Below, in pieces: positions 1-5,325 of a stretch of DNA of 5,325 bases. The stretch covers positions 1-5,325 of the forward strand of contig JAUUZB010000382.1 of NCBI GenBank assembly GCA_030590185.1. The letters are read 5' to 3'. Under the pieces are notes generated by a model. The model saw only the letters and a program-made list of their open reading frames with translations, was not told the origin of the DNA and made no database searches. Positions within the stretch are counted from its first letter, which is position 1. Every line of letters begins with the position of its first letter. The position numbers and the translations under genes are program-made. The DNA comes from Deltaproteobacteria bacterium (GTDB lineage Bacteria > Myxococcota > XYA12-FULL-58-9 > JAUUZB01).

Positions 1-1
1 C

Positions 2-376
2 ATCCTGGAAGAGGAAATCGCAAAGGACAACAAGAACGTCATCCTGTACCTGTGGGAGATGGGCATGATCCGGTTCGCCCAGGGGAACTACCTCCAGGCC
101 AACGAGGCATTCCTGAAGACCGATCATCTGCTGGGCTACGAACCCGGTTCAATCGAGACTGGATTTGAACTGTTCTCGTCCGACGCCTCGAAGAGGTTTA
201 TCGGCGATCCGGTCGAGGCCAGCATGGCATTTCTGTTCGCCGGTCTCGGTTTCTACATGATAGAGGATTACCAGAACGCCCTGGTCAGTTTCAAGAAGAG
301 CCTGGAATGGGATTTCAGCACTGACGAGGAGACCAAGGGCAACATGGTGATCACCAACATGATGATTGGGGAGTGA
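2..376 (+). CDS. 3' part of a TPR-like, COG3014-resembling protein; 5' end outside window, probably truncated at its 3' end
   Basis: The frame is open from the first complete codon at position 2 and stops at TGA 374-376, giving 124 visible residues. The Met codon at 59 is inside this continuous frame and is not a credible start. The chain is helical and TPR-like: a segment reading YLWEMGMIRFAQGNYLQANE is followed by a variable linker, then AFLFAGLGFYMIEDYQNALV and FKKSLEWDF. From memory this order (helical pair, linker with an SDASKRF-like stretch, second helical pair) resembles COG3014 proteins, which are usually lipoproteins of about 400 residues or more with unknown role. No search was possible. 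The last residues (NMVITNMMIGE) look like the first helix of a further repeat cut off before its turn. The segment has 7 lysines in 124 residues and about 54% GC, unlike everything downstream. I think the true C-terminus has been lost at a junction, but a natural end coupled by a GTGA overlap to the next frame cannot be excluded. Confidence 0.75.
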   Translation: MLEEEIAKDNKNVILYLWEMGMIRFAQGNYLQANEAFLKTDHLLGYEPGSIETGFELFSSDASKRFIGDPVEASMAFLFAGLGFYMIEDYQNALVSFKKSLEWDFSTDEETKGNMVITNMMIGE

Positions 377-380
377 CGCC
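361..380. other. Probable fusion junction between two truncated genes
   Basis: Three independent changes coincide here. GC drops from about 70% on the right (counted at 421-600) to about 54% on the left (counted at 1-360). The left frame ends in the middle of a TPR-like helix. The right frame begins, at its second residue, collinear with residue 249 of the downstream paralogue (TPL, then GLVR 19 to 17 residues further on), so the sequence for the signal peptide and two N-terminal domains is missing. The GTG at 373 has only a GGGGA run directly abutting it, with no ribosome binding site at normal spacing. A genomic deletion/recombination and an assembly chimera would look the same from this sequence alone. 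Confidence 0.6.
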
Positions 381-1557
381 GCTCGCCGACGAGACCAGCG
401 GCATCACCTTCATTCGACCGCCGGCCGTGGGCTTGGTGCGGGGCCAACGCGCCGCCCTCACCTGCAGCGCCTCGGATCAGGATGGCGACATCTTGCAGTA
501 CGTCTGGTCCGCCTCCAGCGGCTCCCTCGAGGCGTCCAACGCGCCGGAGGCGATCTTGACCGCGGGGCAAGAGGACGCGGGCGTCTCCTGTACGGTGCTC
601 GACGGCCGCGGCGGCGTGGCCGCCAGCCATCGAGTCATCGACGTTCAGGACACCTACTTCGCCGGCGCCACCCTGGTGCCCGGGGGCGCCCTGTTGTCGG
701 TCGCCTACGGCGCCGAGTTCGACCTCGTCCTGTGGACCCCCACCGGCGGCGTGCAGATCCCCCAGACTGGTGACCAATGGCTGCCCCGGTCGAGCGATAC
801 CACGGTCGGCTACGTCGACCACGCCTCTGGGATCGGCGTGCTGGTGCTGGGCCAGCTCGCCCCGGGCGCCGACCCACCGGTCACCGCCAGCCAGGTCACC
901 ACCGGCGCCACGGCCTTTGCGGTCACCGACTTCGGCATCGCCTGGGTCGATGAAATGAACGTCGCCCATTTTCACGACCTCAACGGCGGGCAATCAACGA
1001 TCACCAGCGGCCTCGATCCCGGCTTGATCGCGGCGTCGGCCGACACGGTGGCGGTGGGCCGCGGCGGGAACACGGTGGAGCTATTTCGCGTCGACGCGGG
1101 CGCGCCGTGGTTGTTCGATGTCATCCTGACCCCGGGGCGGGTCAACCCGTACGCAGAGCCCGAAGACGGCCCCAACTACACCAACCCCTTCGCCACCGAC
1201 GGCTCCCGAGCCATCTACTGGAGTTGGGAGGAGGGCTCCCCGATGCTCGCCACCCAGGTCGGTGAGACCGAGCTGGGCAGCGAGGGGATCCCCACCGGCA
1301 GCGCCGGCCGCCTGGAGCTCAGCTCCGATTACGCCATCTACTCCTTTTACGAATCGCCCCTGCGCTTCGTGGAGGCCACGGTGGTCCAGCTCAGCGGTGA
1401 CCAACCGCTAGGCAGCGAACGGGTCGCCATCGGCCCCTCCGAGGTCCTCGATCGCGACGGCGACCGGCTGCTGCTCGGTCGGCCCCGCAGTAACGAGGCC
1501 GAGCCGTCCGCCGACCTCTGGATCGTGGACCTCTCGACCCTGGAGGTAGTGCCGTGA
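373..1557 (+). CDS. Ig/PKD-like plus beta-propeller protein, paralogue of the two downstream lipoproteins, lacking its N-terminal third
   Basis: The frame encodes 394 residues from GTG 373 and stops at TGA 1555-1557. Residues about 17-92 form an Ig/PKD/cadherin-like domain with the signatures SASDQDGD (32-39), VWSASSGSL (44-52) and VLDGRGG (75-81). Cys31 and Cys73 sit at the places of the classical Ig disulfide; the two paralogues have no Cys at these positions. Residues about 95-394 are beta-rich, with repeated blocks such as FAVTDFGIAWVD (182-193) and DLWIVDLSTLEVV (381-393) that suggest a WD40/TolB-type beta-propeller. A DxDxD loop lies at 360-364. There is no signal peptide, although both paralogues start with a lipoprotein signal and two small beta domains, and its residue 2 onward aligns with residue 249 onward of the next protein. 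It contains no lysine. The start is doubtful: GTG 373 overlaps the upstream stop but lacks a properly spaced ribosome binding site. I read it as the 3' part of a former lipoprotein gene. The molecular function is unknown; ligand binding or surface adhesion is only a guess. Confidence 0.8.
   Translation: MTPLADETSGITFIRPPAVGLVRGQRAALTCSASDQDGDILQYVWSASSGSLEASNAPEAILTAGQEDAGVSCTVLDGRGGVAASHRVIDVQDTYFAGATLVPGGALLSVAYGAEFDLVLWTPTGGVQIPQTGDQWLPRSSDTTVGYVDHASGIGVLVLGQLAPGADPPVTASQVTTGATAFAVTDFGIAWVDEMNVAHFHDLNGGQSTITSGLDPGLIAASADTVAVGRGGNTVELFRVDAGAPWLFDVILTPGRVNPYAEPEDGPNYTNPFATDGSRAIYWSWEEGSPMLATQVGETELGSEGIPTGSAGRLELSSDYAIYSFYESPLRFVEATVVQLSGDQPLGSERVAIGPSEVLDRDGDRLLLGRPRSNEAEPSADLWIVDLSTLEVVP
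1542..1557 (+). promoter_or_regulatory. Ribosome binding site and GTGA stop/start overlap that set the start of the 655-residue lipoprotein
   Basis: GGAGG at 1542-1546 lies 7 bases before GTG 1554, an ideal Shine-Dalgarno spacing. It selects 1554 over the six later in-frame GTG codons of the repeat, none of which has such a site. The GTG overlaps the TGA (1555-1557) of the preceding gene, the usual arrangement for translational coupling. Confidence 0.75.
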
Positions 1558-1649
1558 GCCGCACCACGAGCCGCGCCGTGAGCCACGCCGTGAGCCGCGC
1601 CGTGAGCCGCGCCGTGAGCCACGCCGTGAGCCACGCCGTGAGCTACGCC
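1554..1649 (+). repeat. Eight tandem 12-base repeats (consensus GTGAGCCRCGCC) at the 5' end of the lipoprotein gene
   Basis: Eight uninterrupted 12-base units begin at 1554, 1566, 1578, 1590, 1602, 1614, 1626 and 1638. Units 4 and 5 are identical, as are units 3, 6 and 7; units 1, 2 and 8 have diverged slightly. Each unit encodes four residues of the form (V/T)-S-(R/H/Y)-(A/T), so changes in copy number keep the reading frame. Seven units begin with GTGA: GTG is an in-frame potential start for the lipoprotein and TGA is a stop in the frame of the gene before it. The units with CAC also contain a short inverted pair (CGTG, three-base loop, CACG). The array ends directly before the hydrophobic core of the signal peptide. 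It looks like slippage expansion of the stop/start junction itself. Confidence 0.93.
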
Positions 1650-3521
1650 ACGATCTTGGGCCTGGCCCTCCTCCTGACCGGTTGTGAGACAGCGCCGGAG
1701 ATCACCGGCGGCCTCAGCGGTGAGCTGGTCTTCATCCTCGCCGACGGCGTGGAGGAGATTTCGCGGGAGGGCTACACCATCACGGTGGAGGGTCCCACGG
1801 TAACCTCCACCACCAGCAGCGCGACCGGGCTCTACGCGGCCACCAGCCTCGAGCCGGGCAGCTACGTCCTGCGCGCCGAATTGGAGCTCTGGACCCGGGA
1901 GACCAGCCCGCAGGTCACGGTCGAGGTCGCTAGTGGCGAGGTCGCCAGCGTGCCTGATTTGAACGTCACCCCAGCGGGCGCCGTGCGGGGCCACGTCACC
2001 ATCGAGGGCGGCGGCGACGCGAGCGGCTTCCGGCTGCAGTTGCTCGGCACCGACCTCTCCGCGGTCGCTGACGCCGACGGCGACTTTGTGATCCACCGAG
2101 TGCCGGCCATGGCGAGCCCCGGCTACGAGCTTCTCGCCGAGCGGGCCGACGTGGGATCCGCCCGGCGCGCCGGGGTGGTGGTGGTGCCGTTCGAGGCCAC
2201 GGCGCTCGGTACCATCATCGTTCAGCCCGGGGGCAGCGGCACGGCCAACACCCATCCCGCCTTCGACGCCAATCAGATCATCTTCGCCAACAACGGCACG
2301 CCCCTCGAGGAGGCGGTGGTCCCCCTGCCCTACCGGATCCCGGCGGGGCTCGTGCGACGCTTCGACCAGGTCGCCCTACACGCTCCAGCCACCGACCCGG
2401 ACAACGACGTGCTGTCCTACGAGTGGTCGGCGAGCGCCGGCGCCCTGATCGACCCGCTCAGCCCGGAGGCGCGTTGGCGGCCGGATGAGTACGCCGGCTC
2501 CCAGGCCACGATCTCCGTCACCGTGCGGGACGGCCACGGCGGCATCGCGCGCATGGCCAACGACGTCGAGATCGTCGATCTGTTCGCGGGCTCCGCCAAC
2601 CGGCTGGGGGACCGGGTCGTCCATTCCTACCGCATCGAAGGTGGGCCGTGGCTGATCGACCTGGTCGATCTCGGCTACCCGGTCGAGGATGACGAGGGTG
2701 AGGTGACCTGGCAGCCGGACCTCTTCGAGAACATCTTCGAGCTCACCAACCCCGGGGATCCCCGGCCGCTGCTGTTCACCACCGCCGTGGTCTTTCGCGA
2801 CGACGGCGATCTGATGCGCGTTGGCCTCGGCAACGAAATCGTCGAGCCGCTCGGTCTGCGGCCCATGGAGGACTCGGTAGCCAATCCCACGGTGGCGGCG
2901 TTGCCACCCGCTATCTTGGTGATCACCGAGAGCACTCCAGAGATCGTCACCGGGCTGAACGTCAATGACGGCGTGAGCTGGGAGGCGGTCGTTTGCCCCG
3001 GCCCCTGCATGCGGATCGCCGCCGACGGCGACGGTGAAGGGTTCGCCACCCTCTTCGACTCCCAGACCTTCCTGCTCGAGGACGGCACGGCGCGCACCGT
3101 CTGGGCCACCATCGGCCACGGCCACACCGTCTGGGCCGGCGGCATCACCTATGTAGGCCGTTACGCCGGCTTCAACGGCCGTAGCCTGGTGACGCGTATC
3201 CTCCCCCTCGGCAGCGAGCAGACCGTCTACGAGGGGTTCTACAACATCGTGGTCTGGGCCCAGGACGACGTCGACGTCTTGATCACCGAGCAGGAATACC
3301 TGGCCCTGCGCCATCCCCCCTTCGTGCGCTGGCTCAACACCGACAGCGGTCTGCAGGGGGACTACGAACCGGACGCCGCCAACTGGATGCCGGACCGGGC
3401 CCACGACGTCACCAACGGCATCGGTTTGATTCGGCAGGTCACCCGCGCCGACTGGCCCGAGCCCTTCGACGAGTCGCGTTCGGAGATCGTGCGCGTCGAT
3501 CTCGAGAGGGCCTGCGAATGA
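1554..3521 (+). CDS. Surface lipoprotein with two carboxypeptidase-regulatory-like domains, an Ig/PKD-like domain and a propeller-like C-terminus
   Basis: The protein has 655 residues, starting at GTG 1554 (good ribosome binding site; overlaps the previous stop). Residues 1-31 are an unusual n-region made of the 12-base repeat (motifs VSRA and VSHA). The hydrophobic core is at 32-42, and the lipobox LTGC places the lipidated Cys at 44, so signal peptidase II processing is expected. The +2 residue is Glu, not Asp, so there is no classical inner-membrane retention signal. Two transthyretin-like/carboxypeptidase-regulatory-like beta domains follow at about 52-138 (with GLYAATSLEPGSYVLRAEL at 92-110) and 142-224 (with DADGDFVIHRVPA at 173-185). 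A linker leads to an Ig/PKD/cadherin-like domain at about 262-343 (ATDPDNDVLSYEWSASAG, VRDGHGG). Residues about 344-650 are beta-rich and probably a beta-propeller. That region contains CPGPC at 481-485 and the acidic loop DGDGEG at 491-496. The only other Cys is 654. The protein has no lysine. It shares its full architecture with the next gene and its C-terminal part with the previous one. No enzymatic motif was recognised; function unknown. Confidence 0.88.
   Translation: MSRTTSRAVSHAVSRAVSRAVSHAVSHAVSYATILGLALLLTGCETAPEITGGLSGELVFILADGVEEISREGYTITVEGPTVTSTTSSATGLYAATSLEPGSYVLRAELELWTRETSPQVTVEVASGEVASVPDLNVTPAGAVRGHVTIEGGGDASGFRLQLLGTDLSAVADADGDFVIHRVPAMASPGYELLAERADVGSARRAGVVVVPFEATALGTIIVQPGGSGTANTHPAFDANQIIFANNGTPLEEAVVPLPYRIPAGLVRRFDQVALHAPATDPDNDVLSYEWSASAGALIDPLSPEARWRPDEYAGSQATISVTVRDGHGGIARMANDVEIVDLFAGSANRLGDRVVHSYRIEGGPWLIDLVDLGYPVEDDEGEVTWQPDLFENIFELTNPGDPRPLLFTTAVVFRDDGDLMRVGLGNEIVEPLGLRPMEDSVANPTVAALPPAILVITESTPEIVTGLNVNDGVSWEAVVCPGPCMRIAADGDGEGFATLFDSQTFLLEDGTARTVWATIGHGHTVWAGGITYVGRYAGFNGRSLVTRILPLGSEQTVYEGFYNIVVWAQDDVDVLITEQEYLALRHPPFVRWLNTDSGLQGDYEPDAANWMPDRAHDVTNGIGLIRQVTRADWPEPFDESRSEIVRVDLERACE
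3505..3521 (+). promoter_or_regulatory. Ribosome binding site and ATGA stop/start overlap of the third paralogue
   Basis: AGAGGG at 3505-3510 ends 7 bases before ATG 3518. The ATG overlaps the TGA (3519-3521) of the preceding gene. This supports the ATG as the real start and translational coupling of the two lipoprotein genes. Confidence 0.65.
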
Positions 3522-5325
3522 CGCGAACCCGGATCGCCCTCGGCCTGCTGTTCGGGACCTGTCTCAGTCTCGGGCTCGGCAGCTGCCTGGGGTCGCCACC
3601 CGGCGCGGTCATCTACGGCCACGCGACGCTGCGCGGCGTGACGGATCACTCGGGTACGACCGTCACCCTGTCGGACGGCGACCACTCGGCGGTCACCGAT
3701 CTCTTCGGTTACTTCGCCCTGGTCGGCGTACCGCGGGGGTCGTACTTCGTCACCGCCAGCAACGACGACACCTTCGAGCGCCAGGTCTCCGCTTGGCTCG
3801 ACCACGACGGCGTGAACCCGAGCGCCACCCACCTCGTGCTCTCGCCCTTTGGGCGGATCAGCGGCACCATCACCGACGCTGACGGCAACCCACTCCAGCT
3901 CGCCACCGTGCGCGTGCTCGGACACGACGTCAGCGCCACCTCCCTCGAGGCGGGGGAGTTCTCCATGAATCCCGCGCCCGCCGGCGACGTGGTCGTGTGG
4001 GCCAGCTTCGGCGACCTCGAGCCGGGCCGCACCGAGGTCACGGTGCCGGTGGGCGAGCCGGTCGAGGTGGAGGTCGCGCTCGGTCCCGACCTCGGCCCAG
4101 GCCCCTACGCCCAAAACCGGGCGCCGAGCGTCTCCGCCATCACGCTCACCTCCCAGCCGACCTTCGATTTCCCGCAGGTGATCCCCCTCGTCGACACCGC
4201 CGGCGACGTGGTCCGCCGTGGCGGTTCCTATCTACTAACCGTCGAGGCCAGCGACCCAGACGGCGACGCGGTAACGGTCTTCTGGAGCGCCGACCGCGGC
4301 ACCCTGGAGTCGACCCTGGGCGAGCAACAACCGGACGGTCGGTTCGGCGTGGTGTGGCGCGCCGGCGGGGGATTCTCCACCCTGACCAGCACCGTCCTGG
4401 ATCCCTTCGGCGGTACCGCCACCTCCCGCCTGGTGGTCGAGGCCACCGGCGACAACCTGCGCAGCGGCGGTCGCTTCGACAACCTGGTTTATTTCTCCGA
4501 GCGCCGCGGCGACACCTTCGACGTCTACCGCTACAGCTACACCGGCGGCACCGAGTCGCAGGTGGCGGGCGGCGACATGCAGCAGCACGCCGTGGCGGTG
4601 GTCGGTGACTGGCTGCTGTACGGCGACTCGGAGTTCGTGTTCATCGGCACCCTGGTCTACCGCATCACCGTCACCAACCTGGCGGATGGGCGCTCCTTTG
4701 AGTTCGGACAGGCCTTCGGCCACGACGACACCTTCGTTACCCGCATCGATCTCTACACGCCGTTGACCTCGACCCTCCTACCGATCCAATGCAACGCCTT
4801 TGACGAGGATGGCGACGGCTTTGGTGAGGCTTGCAACCAGCAGGACAACACCCCGACCGGCTTCAGCTACCTCGATCTCGAAACTGGCGAGCCCACCCCC
4901 GTCCCGGATATCGCCGACGAGATCCCCGGCCCCGCCTCCCTGACCGCCTTTGCCCGCGACGGCAATCGCGATGTCTGGTTGAGCAGCGACGGCCAGGTCT
5001 GGGCGAAGCAATTCGGCCAGCCGCCGGACCCCATCGCCATGGTGCCCGGCCCGGGGGTCTACCCGCGCGACGTGCAGCTCCACGGCGACAACTTCGCGTT
5101 CCTGCCGACGTCGGGGGGGCCGCTCTATTGGCTCAATGTTCCGGCGGGTGGCCCGGCCCAGATCGTCGGTGACAGCGTCACCTCATTCGCCCTGCGCGGC
5201 AACAACCTGGCTTACGTGGAACAGGGCCCGAGCTCGGCGGCGGTGAAGTTACTAGACCTCTCCACCGGCGCCACCCGTACCCTGAGCACCGAGCCCCACT
5301 TCGCCCGACGGATCTGGTTCATGGA
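3518..5325 (+). CDS. Surface lipoprotein of the same architecture with a TSP3-like calcium motif inside its propeller region; 3' end outside window
   Basis: The frame was translated codon by codon from ATG 3518 and is open to the last base, giving 602 complete codons; the stop lies beyond the window. A short n-region with three Arg/Thr-rich residues (MTRTR) precedes a hydrophobic core and the lipobox LGSC, placing the lipidated Cys at 23 with Leu at +2. Two carboxypeptidase-regulatory-like beta domains lie at about 31-108 (DLFGYFALVGVPRGSYFVTA, 61-80) and 112-188 (GTITDADGNPLQLATVRV, 116-133). An NRAPSVSAITL linker at 200-210 leads to an Ig/PKD-like domain at about 230-309 (EASDPDGDAVTVFWSADRGTL, VLDPFGG). 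From about 318 onward the chain looks like a TolB/WD40-type beta-propeller; the clearest blade is NNLAYVEQ (562-569) followed by VKLLDLSTGATRTLS (576-590). A thrombospondin type 3-like loop interrupts this region at 425-444. Only two lysines occur (497 and 577). The start is backed by a ribosome binding site and the ATGA overlap. Probably anchored in the outer membrane with the propeller outermost; function unknown. Confidence 0.87.
   Translation, partial: MTRTRIALGLLFGTCLSLGLGSCLGSPPGAVIYGHATLRGVTDHSGTTVTLSDGDHSAVTDLFGYFALVGVPRGSYFVTASNDDTFERQVSAWLDHDGVNPSATHLVLSPFGRISGTITDADGNPLQLATVRVLGHDVSATSLEAGEFSMNPAPAGDVVVWASFGDLEPGRTEVTVPVGEPVEVEVALGPDLGPGPYAQNRAPSVSAITLTSQPTFDFPQVIPLVDTAGDVVRRGGSYLLTVEASDPDGDAVTVFWSADRGTLESTLGEQQPDGRFGVVWRAGGGFSTLTSTVLDPFGGTATSRLVVEATGDNLRSGGRFDNLVYFSERRGDTFDVYRYSYTGGTESQVAGGDMQQHAVAVVGDWLLYGDSEFVFIGTLVYRITVTNLADGRSFEFGQAFGHDDTFVTRIDLYTPLTSTLLPIQCNAFDEDGDGFGEACNQQDNTPTGFSYLDLETGEPTPVPDIADEIPGPASLTAFARDGNRDVWLSSDGQVWAKQFGQPPDPIAMVPGPGVYPRDVQLHGDNFAFLPTSGGPLYWLNVPAGGPAQIVGDSVTSFALRGNNLAYVEQGPSSAAVKLLDLSTGATRTLSTEPHFARRIWFM
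4790..4849 (+). other. TSP3-like calcium-binding loop inside the third lipoprotein
   Basis: Residues 425-444 read C-N-A-F, then DEDGDGFGEAC, then NQQDN. The spacing D-x-D-x-D-G-x-G-E-x-C-N-x-x-D matches the thrombospondin type 3 repeat, in which the acidic side chains bind calcium. Cys425 and Cys439 flank the acidic loop and could form a disulfide. Only one copy is present, whereas the family normally has several in tandem, so it is more likely an ornamented propeller loop than a stalk. Confidence 0.7.

Noticed and set aside
300..372. Promoter for the lipoprotein operon just upstream of 373
   Set aside because: I found no convincing -35/-10 pair, and this stretch is coding sequence of the left gene. 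Any promoter is probably outside the window or was lost at the junction.
268..993. Open frame on the - strand (241 codons) crossing the probable junction
   Set aside because: Its sequence is low complexity and it covers two + strand frames with recognisable domains; crossing a likely breakpoint makes a real gene less likely.
1554..1649. Possible CRISPR or intergenic repeat array
   Set aside because: The units are contiguous 12-mers without spacers, inside a coding frame with an intact ribosome binding site and signal peptide; it is a coding tandem repeat.
1347..2255. Long open frame on the - strand (302 codons) containing an AHG-rich repeat
   Set aside because: It is antisense to the 12-base repeat and to two well-supported + strand genes. 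The AHG repeat is just the complement of the tandem array, and the translation has no recognisable fold.
2376..3404. Long open frame on the - strand (342 codons)
   Set aside because: This is a shadow of the 655-residue lipoprotein gene, common in high-GC coding DNA. The + frame has domains, a lipobox and overlaps with both neighbours.
3362..4114. Open frame on the - strand (250 codons) spanning the start of the third paralogue
   Set aside because: It crosses the boundary of two coupled + strand genes, lacks a domain or ribosome binding site that I can support, and is compositionally a shadow.
3997..4608. Arg- and Pro-rich open frame on the + strand (203 codons)
   Set aside because: It lies out of frame inside the third lipoprotein gene, and its low-complexity Arg/Gly/Pro make-up is typical of a wrong-frame reading of GC-rich DNA.

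Overview
The window is a high-GC, densely coded stretch with every supportable gene on the + strand. It most resembles a Gram-negative bacterium rich in surface lipoproteins. Lipoprotein signal peptides, carboxypeptidase-regulatory-like folds, PKD/cadherin-like folds, a thrombospondin-type-3 calcium motif and beta-propellers are a combination familiar from Myxococcota/Bradymonadota-type genomes. That placement is an inference from style, not an identification. No RNA gene, insertion sequence, CRISPR array, terminator or convincing promoter was seen.

Layout. (1) Positions 2-376 hold the tail of an open frame that enters from the left. It encodes a helical, TPR-like segment resembling the COG3014 family. 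It is cut off in mid-repeat, and base composition changes at its end (about 54% GC before, about 70% after, counted by hand on selected lines). (2) Positions 373-1557 encode a protein with an Ig/PKD-like domain and a beta-propeller but no signal peptide. (3) Positions 1554-3521 encode a complete paralogue: lipoprotein signal, two carboxypeptidase-regulatory-like domains, an Ig/PKD-like domain and a propeller-like C-terminus. (4) Positions 3518-5325 encode a third paralogue of the same architecture. It runs off the right edge and is open to the last base.

The three paralogues are linked by 4-base stop/start overlaps (GTGA at 1554-1557, ATGA at 3518-3521), so they very probably form one translationally coupled operon of surface-anchored proteins. 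The second protein begins, at its second residue, collinear with residue 249 of the third. It therefore lacks exactly the lipoprotein signal and the two N-terminal domains. Together with the broken upstream gene and the composition step, this points to a fusion of two truncated genes at about 361-380, by genomic deletion/recombination or by a chimeric assembly.

The most unusual local structure is a run of eight 12-base repeats at 1554-1649. It begins on the stop/start overlap and has copied it: seven of eight units carry an in-frame GTG start candidate for the third gene and a TGA in the frame of the second. The repeat encodes the extended n-region of the third protein's signal peptide. The lipoproteins are also almost lysine-free: 0 of 394, 0 of 655 and 2 of 602 visible residues.
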